Shown piece by piece: positions 1-6,879 of a stretch of DNA of 6,958 bases. The translations under genes were made by a program, and so were the position numbers. Source of the stretch: CAYWNK01 sp047639615 (GTDB lineage: Bacteria > Planctomycetota > UBA1135 > GCA-002686595); the NCBI GenBank assembly GCA_047639615.1, contig JBLIOL010000291.1, positions 1 to 6,958 of the forward strand. Reading direction: 5' to 3'. The notes under the pieces were generated by a model. It saw nothing but the letters and a program-made list of their open reading frames with translations. It ran no database searches and was not told where the DNA came from. Position 1 is the first letter of the stretch. Each line of letters begins with the position of its first letter.

Positions 1-5
1 CCTTT

Positions 6-20
6 GGTGCCTTCGGCACC
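6..20. repeat. Short perfect hairpin at the left edge, downstream of the imelysin gene
   Basis: GGTGCC, a TTC loop and GGCACC form a perfect 6-bp stem. It lies about 55 bp beyond the stop codon of the imelysin gene, inside the non-coding first 73 bases. A related word, GTGCCTGACCCC, follows at 40-51. The hairpin is not followed by a T tract in the direction of imelysin transcription, so a classical intrinsic terminator is not supported. It could be a fragment of a dispersed REP-like palindrome or a weak 3'-end stabilising structure. Nothing else recognisable lies in bases 1-73. Confidence 0.4.
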
Positions 21-73
21 TGCTGAGTGCGGGCGTTTTGTGCCTGACCCCATGCGCCCGAACTTGGCGAGGG

Positions 74-1249
74 CTAGCGCGGGAGTTGCACGGGCAGGGC
101 CCAGCCGCGGGCTTGGCCTAGCTTGGCGAGGCTCTCGGAGAGTGCCTCGCAGGCTTCTAATGTGGCCATGATCGCCATGCGCCGCGGATCGTCGTCGGCG
201 GCTTGGATGGCTTGATCGAAGGGCTGGGGTAGGGCCTCGGCGGCAGCTTCTAGGACTTGCAGGCGCGCTTCCAAGGTCTTGGCCAAATCGGCGTCCGTGG
301 CGAATGCCAGGTCGAGCATGCCAGGGCCTATGGGCGCTGAATCACCTCCGCGTAGCACCAAGCCCAGGCTGGCCACATTGGCGCACAGGTCGGCACGGGT
401 GGTGTCGCTGAAGCAGCTGGGCTCCTCTTCCTGGTCGCGCGTCTCCAAGGGCACGGCTAAGCGCTCGCCGGCCATCTCAAAGGCGCACAGCACCGCGAGG
501 CCGGTCAAGATCTTGCGCGCGGAGGCGGCGCTGGGCGTGGCTTCGAACTCGTCGCGATAACTGCCGGGGCCAGCTCGCCAGGCGCCGGCCACCTGGGCTA
601 GCTGCACGCACAAGAGGTCGGTGATCGTGTCCAGGTAGAGCGCGCGGCGCGCTGCATGGGGCGCGACGCCTTCCACGTAGTCCGTGAACGGTCGCGCGCC
701 CGGGCCCGTGGTACTTGTGTCCTGGCCCCAGAGCAGGAACTCCATGGCGTGAAAGCCCAGTAGTACGCGTGTCTCGCCGTCCTGCTGATGCAGCTGCAGC
801 AGCAACTCCCGATCGAGCACGGAGTAGGCCTCGCTGCGACCGATCAGTCCGCCGCTACCTCCGGGCACGGGCCCGATGAAAGCTTCATCCACTGGCCAGG
901 TGTTGATGCGCAATTCCAAGCGGCTGTCTGCGTGATCGATCGGACCGCCATAGAAGCGCATGGCCTCCGTGCGACCGTAACTGGCGTGGGCTACACACCA
1001 GGCCGTGCGCGCGGCGGCGAGGCTTGCTTGGCTCGGCTCAGCCAGGAAACCCTGCACGGCCACGCGCATGCTGTGGGCTTGTTCCAGGCTCGTGGCGTAG
1101 AGCTCTTCGGCTAGCGCGCCATAGCGCCGGACCACGGCCGCTTCGAGCTCCGAGTCGTCGTCCTGATAAGCGGGAAGCCCCGCGCCGCCGGCCCCGAGCA
1201 GGGCTAGCAGCGTGAGGCTTCCGAAGCCGATCCGCGCGGCGCGCATCAT
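74..1249 (-). CDS. Exported imelysin-family protein (peptidase M75 / iron-regulated protein A type)
   Basis: This is a 391-residue exported protein. Residues 1 to about 28 form a Sec signal peptide: Arg near the start, hydrophobic run LTLLALLGAG, likely cut after GLPA. There is no lipobox Cys. The family's GxHxxE signature is intact at 165-170 (GFHAME, followed by FLLWGQD), and the C-terminal half carries the conserved EEEPSCFSDTT block at 274-284. Length is normal for one imelysin domain. Imelysins were named as insulin-cleaving metallopeptidases, but many members look like periplasmic iron-linked binding or uptake proteins, so peptidase activity is not assumed. I chose the ATG at 1249 because it opens the signal peptide and has GAGAGG 9 nt upstream, overlapping the pruA stop. 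A second ATG follows at once. The gene lies 13 bp after pruA and is probably co-transcribed with it. The usual imelysin partners (di-haem DUF1111 protein, a second imelysin) are not in the window. Confidence 0.9.
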   Translation of the reverse strand: MMRAARIGFGSLTLLALLGAGGAGLPAYQDDDSELEAAVVRRYGALAEELYATSLEQAHSMRVAVQGFLAEPSQASLAAARTAWCVAHASYGRTEAMRFYGGPIDHADSRLELRINTWPVDEAFIGPVPGGSGGLIGRSEAYSVLDRELLLQLHQQDGETRVLLGFHAMEFLLWGQDTSTTGPGARPFTDYVEGVAPHAARRALYLDTITDLLCVQLAQVAGAWRAGPGSYRDEFEATPSAASARKILTGLAVLCAFEMAGERLAVPLETRDQEEEPSCFSDTTRADLCANVASLGLVLRGGDSAPIGPGMLDLAFATDADLAKTLEARLQVLEAAAEALPQPFDQAIQAADDDPRRMAIMATLEACEALSESLAKLGQARGWALPVQLPR

Positions 1250-1262
1250 TTGTCGAGGCCTC

Positions 1263-2891
1263 TCACTCGCCAAGGAACGGGTAGCGCCAGTCCTTCGCAG
1301 GAACGAAGGTCTCCTTGATGGTGCGCGGGCTGACCCAGCGCTGCAGATTGAGGATCGAGCCGGCCTTGTCGTTGGTGCCGGAAGCGCGTGAACCACCGAA
1401 GGGCTGCTGACCGACGACTGCGCCCGTGGGCTTGTCGTTGATGTAGAAGTTGCCGGCGGCGAAGCGCAGCTGCTCCATGGCCTTGCGTAGGCCCTTGCGC
1501 TCGGTGCCCCAGATGGCGCCGGTGAGGGCGTACTCGGAGGTGCTGTTGCAGAGCTGAATGGCTTCTTCCTGGTGCGCGTCGTCGTAGACGTAGACGGTCA
1601 GGATCGGGCCGAAGAGCTCGTTGCGCATCAGATCGTGCTTGGGGTCTTTGACCTCGATCACGGTGGGGTGCACGAAGTAGCCGACGGAGTCGTCCGTGTG
1701 GCCGCCCATGATGACTTCAGCGGTGCTGTCCTGCTTGGCGCCTTCGATGGCGGCCTTGTGGATGGCGAAAGCCTTGGCGTCGATCACGGCGCCCATGAAG
1801 TTGGAGAAGTCGGCGGTGTCGCCGATCGTGATCTCGTCCACGATGGTGGACAGCTGGGCCTTCACGTCGGACCACATGCTCCTCGGAATGTAGGCGCGGC
1901 TGGCGGCGGAGCACTTCTGGCCCTGGAACTCGAAGGCGCCGCGGGCCATGGCTACGGCTAAGGCTTGGCGATCGGAATCGGGCAGGGCGAAGATGAAGTC
2001 CTTGCCGCCGGTCTCGCCGACCAGGCGCGGGTACTGGGCGTAGTCGGAGATGTGCTCCGCGACCGTGCGCCAGATGGTCTGGAAGGTGGCGGTCGATCCG
2101 GTGAAGTGCACGCCGGCCAGGCGACGGTCGGCCATGGTGATGCCACCGATGCGCGAGCCGGAGCCGGGTACGAAGTTGATCACGCCCTCGGGTAGGCCGG
2201 CCTCTTGCAGCAGTTGCATGAGCAGCCAGTTGGAGTGCACCGAAGTGGACGACGGTTTCCAGATGACGGTGTTGCCCATGAGCGCCGGAGCGGTGGGCAG
2301 GTTGCCGGCGATGGACGTGAAGTTGAAGGGCGTTACGGCCAGCACGAAGCCGTCCAGCGGACGATGCTCCAAGCGGTTCCACATGCCCGGTGCGGAGTCG
2401 GGCTGCTCGGCGTAGAGCTGCGTGGCGTAGTGCACGTTGAAGCGCCAGAAATCGGCCAGCTCGCAGGCCGCGTCGATCTCTGCCTGGTGGCAGGTTTTCG
2501 ATTGGCCGAGCATGGTGCTGGCGTTGATGCGATCGCGCCAGGGACCGCAGAGCAGGTCGGCGGCACGCAGGAAGATCGCGGCGCGCTCCTCCCAGGGCAT
2601 GTCGACCCAGCCCTCGCGGGCGGCTTCGGCGGCGTCGATGGCTTGCGCCACCTCGGCCTCGGTGGCCTCGTGATAGCGGGCTATCACGTGGCTGTGGTTG
2701 TGCGGGCTGGTGGCCTCGGAGACCTTGCCGCCACGTAGTTCCACCCCGCCTGCTAGTACCGGAATGTCCAGTACCTCCTTCTGCATGCTCGCCAGGGTGG
2801 CTTGCAGGGATGCGCGCTCGGGGGTGCCCGGGGCGAAGGAGCAGATGGGCTCGTTCGTGGGCGCGGGGCTCTTGAAGACGCCGTGGGTCAT
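1263..2891 (-). CDS. pruA: L-glutamate gamma-semialdehyde (delta-1-pyrroline-5-carboxylate) dehydrogenase
   Basis: This 542-residue cytoplasmic NAD-dependent aldehyde dehydrogenase oxidises glutamate semialdehyde, the open form of P5C, to glutamate. It is the second step of proline catabolism. The sequence follows the stand-alone P5CDH group related to human ALDH4A1: N-terminal NEPICSFAPGTPER block (13-26), PFNFTSIAGNLP (188-199) with the oxyanion-hole Asn190, WKPSS (211-215) for cofactor binding, FTGST (263-267), the general-base motif GETGGKDF (Glu293), and GQKCSAASR with catalytic Cys327. The C-terminal GQQPFGGSRASGTNDKAG (494-511) is typical of P5C-specific enzymes. Length fits the family. 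All catalytic residues are present. The reading frame stays open to 3278, but the extra N-terminus is low-complexity and overlaps the divergent gene, so the ATG at 2891 is preferred. It has no strong Shine-Dalgarno sequence. A proline dehydrogenase partner is not in the window. The gene heads a two-gene unit with the imelysin. Confidence 0.95.
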   Translation of the reverse strand: MTHGVFKSPAPTNEPICSFAPGTPERASLQATLASMQKEVLDIPVLAGGVELRGGKVSEATSPHNHSHVIARYHEATEAEVAQAIDAAEAAREGWVDMPWEERAAIFLRAADLLCGPWRDRINASTMLGQSKTCHQAEIDAACELADFWRFNVHYATQLYAEQPDSAPGMWNRLEHRPLDGFVLAVTPFNFTSIAGNLPTAPALMGNTVIWKPSSTSVHSNWLLMQLLQEAGLPEGVINFVPGSGSRIGGITMADRRLAGVHFTGSTATFQTIWRTVAEHISDYAQYPRLVGETGGKDFIFALPDSDRQALAVAMARGAFEFQGQKCSAASRAYIPRSMWSDVKAQLSTIVDEITIGDTADFSNFMGAVIDAKAFAIHKAAIEGAKQDSTAEVIMGGHTDDSVGYFVHPTVIEVKDPKHDLMRNELFGPILTVYVYDDAHQEEAIQLCNSTSEYALTGAIWGTERKGLRKAMEQLRFAAGNFYINDKPTGAVVGQQPFGGSRASGTNDKAGSILNLQRWVSPRTIKETFVPAKDWRYPFLGE

Positions 2892-3072
2892 GACTCTGGG
2901 GGACGAGTGGTCGTAAGGGTTTCCGGAAGGGGCGCAGTATTGCCCCCTGAAGGCTCCATGTCGACCTCGGAAAGCTCTGCAGGACCCTTCCCGGAGCAGC
3001 CTCGGAGTCGCATCATGGTCAATCCCTGACAGTCCCGGCTCCATTGCCCCCTCCTCAGACCCCAAGCCGTCG
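2892..3072. promoter_or_regulatory. Divergent intergenic region between pruA and the lipoprotein-ebo operon
   Basis: These 181 bp must hold the 5' ends and presumably the promoters of both divergent units. No convincing -35/-10 pair could be read on either strand. What can be seen is an exact 10-bp direct repeat ATTGCCCCCT at 2939-2948 and 3043-3052, an 8-bp word GGCTCCAT repeated at 2952-2959 and 3037-3044, a perfect TTCCGGAA palindrome at 2921-2928, and a GGGGC/GCCCC stem with an 8-nt loop at 2929-2946. These are candidate operator or leader elements only. A 23-codon ORF at 2958-3029 (plus) is present but not supported as a gene. Confidence 0.5.
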
Positions 3073-3810
3073 ATGTTCCGTACCGCGTCCTTGATCCTGG
3101 CCCTCGGCCTTTTCTCTGCCTGCAACACTCCCTCCAGCATGGGGGGCGGCTCCGCTTCCGCCGGTGGTGGGGCCTCTAAGGCATCCGCTGCGGGCCTCGA
3201 AGAAAAGGAGCAGGGCCTCGCCAAGCTGGTCCGCGACCTCGAGACAGCCGAGATCGATCTGCGCCTGAGCACCCTCAAGGCCGAGGCTGAGCATCAGGCA
3301 GCTGCGCGCAAGGTGGCCGCCGCCCAGCGCACCGAGGCCACGGCCGCCGCTGCCCTGGGTAGCTACCGGGAGTTGGAGAGCGTGCACGAGAGCGAGACCG
3401 TGCGCATTCGCTTGGACCGCGCCAAGAGCCGCCTGACCTCGGCCCAGGAGGATCTCGTGGGTATCCTCGACATCTATGGCGATGAGCAGGAAGCGCGCGC
3501 CAAGGATGCGATCATTCGCCGCCACCGCGAGGGGGTCGCGTTCTCGGAGCGCGAAGTCGCCCAAGCTCGTGCCCAGGCGCGACTGGTTGAAGAGTTCAAG
3601 GTGCCCGCCAAACGCGAAGCACTGGAGTGGGCCTTAGCACAGGCGAAGTCCAGCACCGGCGTCGCGCAGCGCGCTTGGGAATTGGCGGAGCTGAGCGGAG
3701 GCCTAGCGGTAAAGCGCAAGGAGAACGAGCTCAAGGACATGCGGACCAAGATCGAAAAGGCACGCAGGGACATCGAGAAAGCGCGTTCCGGCGAGCGCAA
3801 GGACGGCTAA
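3073..3810 (+). CDS. Putative coiled-coil lipoprotein, first gene of the ebo-containing operon
   Basis: I do not recognise a named family for this 245-residue protein. It begins with a lipoprotein-type signal, MFRTASLILALGLFSAC, where Cys17 is the likely lipidated residue. The lipobox reads FSAC, with Phe rather than Leu at -3, so it is acceptable but not ideal. Residues 19-41 are a Ser/Gly/Ala-rich flexible linker. From about 42 onward the protein is highly charged, rich in Ala, Glu, Lys and Arg and almost free of Pro, as expected for long coiled-coil helices. A likely break near residues 130-137 (GILDIYGD) would allow an antiparallel helical hairpin. The tail is very basic. There is no transmembrane segment after the signal. 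The ATG at 3073 is chosen because it directly precedes the signal peptide, although no clear Shine-Dalgarno is visible. The stop codon is 4 nt before the next gene, so the two are almost certainly co-transcribed. Role: probably envelope-anchored scaffold or adaptor, inferred from architecture only. Confidence 0.8.
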   Translation: MFRTASLILALGLFSACNTPSSMGGGSASAGGGASKASAAGLEEKEQGLAKLVRDLETAEIDLRLSTLKAEAEHQAAARKVAAAQRTEATAAAALGSYRELESVHESETVRIRLDRAKSRLTSAQEDLVGILDIYGDEQEARAKDAIIRRHREGVAFSEREVAQARAQARLVEEFKVPAKREALEWALAQAKSSTGVAQRAWELAELSGGLAVKRKENELKDMRTKIEKARRDIEKARSGERKDG

Positions 3811-3814
3811 GCAC

Positions 3815-5080
3815 GTGGCTCAACTCGCACTTGCTAGGCTGCTTCAGGTTGCGCTCATCAGCGCCCTCGCCACAGGTATAGCCCAAGCCCAGGAACAGGA
3901 CGGCGCCGGCTTGCCGGCGCCCAAGAAGGCTGACTATCAGGGACCTTTCCCTGATGGCGTGCCGGAGCTGCTCAGTCGTGAGGACATCTCGGAGCCTCTC
4001 GACCGCGCCGTGAACTTCCTGGTGACGAGCCAGCGCGAGAACGGTACCTGGGGCAGTAGCGGTCCGGAGTCGACGCTCGAGATGGGCTTCGCTTTGGAGA
4101 CCTACTACTCCTGGCAGCTAGCCTCCCAAGGACTGGTTTGCCAGGCCTTGGCATCCGTCCCTGAGACGCCGGAAATCCGCGCGAGCCTGGACAAGGCGAT
4201 TGAATACTTGTGCACAGCGCGCATGTCCACGCGCGGCTCCGATTGGGATGTGGACTACGTCTGGACCGCGGTCTACGGCTTCACGGCCATCGTGGACTTG
4301 CTCGACGATCCGCGCCTGGCGCGTGGCCCTCAGGCGGAGATGCTTGAGAAGCGCGGTAAGGAGTTCCTCGAGGTGCTCTTGAGTCATCAGGCGCTCTCCG
4401 GTGGCTGGGCCTATTACGACTTCGCGCCCTACGATCGCGTGCCTACCTGGGCCACGAGTTTCACAACGGCCGTAGTTGTTCCGGCCATGATCAAGGCGCG
4501 CGACAGGCGCGGTTGGCATGTGCCGCCCAGGGTGCTCGAGCGCGCGATTAAATACCTACAGCGCTGCGCCATGCCGGGCGGAGCTTATAGCTACGACCTG
4601 ACCCCGACTCCCCGCATCAGTGGCGTGGAGCACATCAACTTGGTCGAGGGCAGCCTCGGTCGAATCCAGGTCTGCAACTGGGCCTTGGTGGAAGCCGGCG
4701 ATCCGCACATCACCGTAGATGTGTTGCGCGATGGTCTTGAACTACTTTTTAAGAACCACGGCTTCCTCGACCAAGTACGTACTCGCCCGATCCCGCACGA
4801 AGGATTTCATTCCAATGCGGGCTACTTCTACTTCTTCGCACACTATTACGCTGCACGCGTGATCGACCTGTTGCCCGAAGAAGAGCGCGAAGGTTGGCAC
4901 GCGCGCCTGCGTCCGCACTTGGTGAAAACCCAATGGGCCAACGGCGGCATGAGTGACTTCCTGAAGACCACCTACCTCGTGAACGCATCCACCAGTTTCA
5001 CTATCCTGTCCTTGAATCAAGGGCTCGCGCCTGAAGAACGCGTCTCGCTGCCCGCAGGGGAGGCTAGCGATGAGCGCTAA
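3815..5080 (+). CDS. Secreted alpha-toroid protein with prenyltransferase/squalene-oxidase repeats
   Basis: This 421-residue protein has a Sec signal peptide at residues 1-25 (hydrophobic VALISALATGIA, cut after AQA) and a body of the alpha/alpha-barrel terpenoid-cyclase/prenyltransferase fold. QW-type repeats (QxxxGxW) are visible at 73-79 (QRENGTW) and 192-198 (QALSGGW). Degenerate copies appear at 249-258 and 373-379 (QWANGGM). The class II cyclase acid motif DxDD is absent. The nearest acidic run is DWDVD at 143-147, so squalene or hopene cyclisation is not supported. Aromatic-rich stretches (YYDFAPYD, YFYFFAHYY) would suit a hydrophobic ligand cavity. Location is periplasmic or extracellular. 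The start is GTG at 3815, 4 nt after the lipoprotein stop, with AAGGA at 3799-3803 inside the preceding gene. The 3' end overlaps eboA by 11 nt. Function is unknown: isoprenoid or polysaccharide binding or modification is possible, and context ties it to the Ebo pathway. Confidence 0.85.
   Translation: MAQLALARLLQVALISALATGIAQAQEQDGAGLPAPKKADYQGPFPDGVPELLSREDISEPLDRAVNFLVTSQRENGTWGSSGPESTLEMGFALETYYSWQLASQGLVCQALASVPETPEIRASLDKAIEYLCTARMSTRGSDWDVDYVWTAVYGFTAIVDLLDDPRLARGPQAEMLEKRGKEFLEVLLSHQALSGGWAYYDFAPYDRVPTWATSFTTAVVVPAMIKARDRRGWHVPPRVLERAIKYLQRCAMPGGAYSYDLTPTPRISGVEHINLVEGSLGRIQVCNWALVEAGDPHITVDVLRDGLELLFKNHGFLDQVRTRPIPHEGFHSNAGYFYFFAHYYAARVIDLLPEEEREGWHARLRPHLVKTQWANGGMSDFLKTTYLVNASTSFTILSLNQGLAPEERVSLPAGEASDER
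5056..5063 (+). promoter_or_regulatory. Strong Shine-Dalgarno for eboA inside the preceding gene
   Basis: AGGGGAGG sits 6 nt before the eboA ATG at 5070, within the last codons of the alpha-toroid gene. It fixes the eboA start. It is the clearest ribosome binding site in the operon and shows that the overlapping ORF is independently initiated rather than a frame shadow. Confidence 0.8.
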
Positions 5081-5969
5081 TGTCGCGGCAGCTCTCTCGG
5101 CCCTGAGCGACGCCCTGCGCATGAGCGCGGCGCCGCCGGCCATGGAGTGGTTCGATAAGGAGCGCGCAATCTTGGCCGAAGGCTCGGATCCTGAGCGCCT
5201 GACCCGTTCCTTGCCCATGGCTAGTCGCTATGGCAAGAATCGGCCCTTGGGTGCGAACGACGAGCTGCGCGCCACCGTGGCCGAAGCCGTGCCCGGGCTA
5301 TGCATCGAGCGCTGGAGTCAGCTGGAGACCATGCGCGTGCTCTTGCTCTGCGCCCCGCAAGATCAGGCCAGCCAGCGCTACTTGGACTTCTACAAGGACG
5401 CTCACCGCTACGCGGATGAGGGCGAGTTGCGCGTGCTCTTCAAGGCTCTGCCGCTGCTCGAGGATTCGGGCCGCTTCATTTGGTTCGCCACGGAAGCCTG
5501 CCGCACGAACATTGTGCCGGTGTTCGAGGCGATCGGCATGGATACTCCCTATCCCGCTGAACACTTCGATGAGCTGGCGTGGAACCAGCTGTGCCTCAAG
5601 GCCATTTTTATGGGTGCACCCCTGCACCGCACGGTTGGGCTGGACAAGCGCGCTAACGCGGACTTGGCGCGCATGGCCCTGGACCTGGTGGAGGAGCGCC
5701 GCGCTGCCGGGCGCGCGATCCAACCGGAGCTTTGGCTGTGCCTTGGCGAGCACGCGGGCGAGCGCGGCTTGGCCGCCCTTGAGCAGGAGCTGGTCCAAGG
5801 GCCGGCTGCCGGTCGCCACGGTGCGCTCTTGGGCCTGGCCCGCGCCGGAGCCTCCGAGCGCGTAGCTACATTCGTTTCCGATTCCGATGAACAGTTGGCT
5901 GCTGCCGCGCGTTCTGCGCAGCAGGCCATGCCCACACCCCACGCTTTCGCCGTGGTCCACGCAACCTGA
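5070..5969 (+). CDS. eboA: EboA-family protein of the ebo cluster
   Basis: This 299-residue protein has no signal peptide or membrane segment and is predicted cytoplasmic and mostly helical. It carries the signature stretch I associate with EboA proteins: FKALPLLED (124-132), EACRTNIVPVFEAI (142-155), PYPAEHFDELAWNQ (160-173), LKAIFMGAPL (176-185), GLDKRANADLARM (190-202) and the ER-AAGR-PELW run at 209-222. EboA is a conserved protein of unknown biochemistry, encoded with EboB, EboC and EboE/F. In Nostoc the cluster is needed for scytonemin precursor to reach the periplasm. Residues 223-299 look like two short Ala-rich helical repeats of HEAT type and end in a weakly conserved tail. The start is fixed by a strong Shine-Dalgarno. 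The gene overlaps the toroid gene by 11 nt and is followed after one base by eboB, so translational coupling on both sides is likely. Confidence 0.88.
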   Translation: MSANVAAALSALSDALRMSAAPPAMEWFDKERAILAEGSDPERLTRSLPMASRYGKNRPLGANDELRATVAEAVPGLCIERWSQLETMRVLLLCAPQDQASQRYLDFYKDAHRYADEGELRVLFKALPLLEDSGRFIWFATEACRTNIVPVFEAIGMDTPYPAEHFDELAWNQLCLKAIFMGAPLHRTVGLDKRANADLARMALDLVEERRAAGRAIQPELWLCLGEHAGERGLAALEQELVQGPAAGRHGALLGLARAGASERVATFVSDSDEQLAAAARSAQQAMPTPHAFAVVHAT

Positions 5970-5970
5970 T

Positions 5971-6876
5971 ATGACTGACCTGCGCTTTTTCGACCCGCAC
6001 ATTCACTGCATCAGCCGTACCACGGACGACTACGAGGCCATGGCTGCGGCCGGCATCCGTGCCGTGATCGAGCCCGCCTTCTGGTTGGGCCAGCCGCGGC
6101 TGACCCTGGGTGCTTTCACCGACTACTTTGCCACTTTGGTGGGCTGGGAGCGCTTCCGCGCCTCGCAGTTCGGCATCGCGCACTACTGCGCCATGGGCCT
6201 CAACTCCAAGGAGGCCAACAACGAGGCCCTGGCGAAGGAAGTACTCGAGATCCTGCCGCGCTATGCCCTCAAGGAGGGCGTGGTCGCCATCGGTGAGATC
6301 GGCTACGACGAGATCACCAAGGCCGAGGAGTACGCCTACCAGGTGCAGCTCAAGTTCGCCAAGGACAACGATATGGTCGTCATGGTGCACTCCCCGCACC
6401 GCGACAAGAAGGCGGGCATCATTCGCTCCCTCGACGTGGCCGAGGAGATGGGCATCCCCATGACCAAGCTCGTCATCGACCACAACAACGAGGAGACCAT
6501 GGACTCCGTGCTCGATCGCGGCGCCTGGGCGGCCTTCACCATCTACCCCAACACCAAAATGGGTTCGGAGCGCATGGTCGAGATCGTCAAGCGCTACGGC
6601 TCCGAGCGCATCATCGTCGACAGCTCCGCCGACTGGGGCGTCTCGGATCCCTTGTCCGTGCCCAAGACCGCGGCGCTCATGCTCGAGCGCGGCGTGGACC
6701 CGGAGGTCGTGCGCATGACCACCTGGCAAAACGCCCTCGACGTCTACGCCCAGAGCGGCCAAATCGACGTGGAAGAACTGCTCACCACCCCGGTCGTCGA
6801 CCAGAGCAAACTCTTTGGCGAGAACTCCGTCCTGCGCGGCCAAGAGCCCCGCGTCGACGCCGCAATCCCGAACTAG
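5971..6876 (+). CDS. eboB: EboB, TatD-family metal-dependent hydrolase
   Basis: This 301-residue TIM-barrel amidohydrolase-superfamily protein is related to TatD. Candidate metal ligands are in the expected order: HxH in FDPHIH (His10, His12), Glu109 in GEIGYDE, His140 in VMVHSPH, His171 in IDHNNEE, and Asp217 in IIVDSSADWG, with Asp221 as the alternative. Ordinary TatD proteins are exonuclease-like. The Ebo-linked subgroup is a separate lineage found with eboA, and its substrate is unknown, so nuclease activity should not be assumed. There is no signal peptide, so it is cytoplasmic. The ATG at 5971 places HxH at the usual N-terminal position. An in-frame ATG at 5887 would add 28 residues overlapping eboA and is rejected. 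No Shine-Dalgarno is visible, and the TGA-T-ATG junction with eboA suggests translational coupling. Third codon positions are visibly more GC-biased than in the two genes before it. Confidence 0.9.
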   Translation: MTDLRFFDPHIHCISRTTDDYEAMAAAGIRAVIEPAFWLGQPRLTLGAFTDYFATLVGWERFRASQFGIAHYCAMGLNSKEANNEALAKEVLEILPRYALKEGVVAIGEIGYDEITKAEEYAYQVQLKFAKDNDMVVMVHSPHRDKKAGIIRSLDVAEEMGIPMTKLVIDHNNEETMDSVLDRGAWAAFTIYPNTKMGSERMVEIVKRYGSERIIVDSSADWGVSDPLSVPKTAALMLERGVDPEVVRMTTWQNALDVYAQSGQIDVEELLTTPVVDQSKLFGENSVLRGQEPRVDAAIPN

Positions 6877-6879
6877 CAT

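Noticed and set aside
3..53. Minus-strand ORF starting at ATG 53 and open to the left edge
   Set aside because: Only 17 codons visible, no Shine-Dalgarno, and it runs through the hairpin repeat words. Not enough to call a gene.
1717..2382. 221-codon minus-strand ORF inside pruA
   Set aside because: Arg/His-rich frame-shifted shadow of the dehydrogenase, with no motif.
2205..2738. 177-codon plus-strand ORF opposite pruA
   Set aside because: Gly/Val/Asp-rich antisense shadow with no recognisable domain.
2958..3029. 23-codon plus-strand ORF in the divergent intergenic region
   Set aside because: Weak ribosome site, no recognisable product, and in a region expected to hold promoters. A leader peptide cannot be excluded but is not supported.
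2892..3278. N-terminal extension of pruA on the minus strand up to 3278
   Set aside because: The extra 129 residues are low-complexity, have no aldehyde dehydrogenase similarity and overlap the divergent lipoprotein gene. The family N-terminus begins near the ATG at 2891.
3055..3564. 169-codon minus-strand ORF opposite the lipoprotein gene
   Set aside because: Antisense frame. The plus-strand protein has a signal peptide and a coherent coiled-coil composition, and this one has neither.
3815..5080. Squalene-hopene cyclase or another class II terpene cyclase
   Set aside because: The protein has a Sec signal, is shorter than the roughly 630-residue cyclases and lacks DxDD. Only the fold-level similarity is kept.
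5298..6002. 234-codon minus-strand ORF opposite eboA
   Set aside because: Antisense shadow of a gene with well-conserved EboA motifs.
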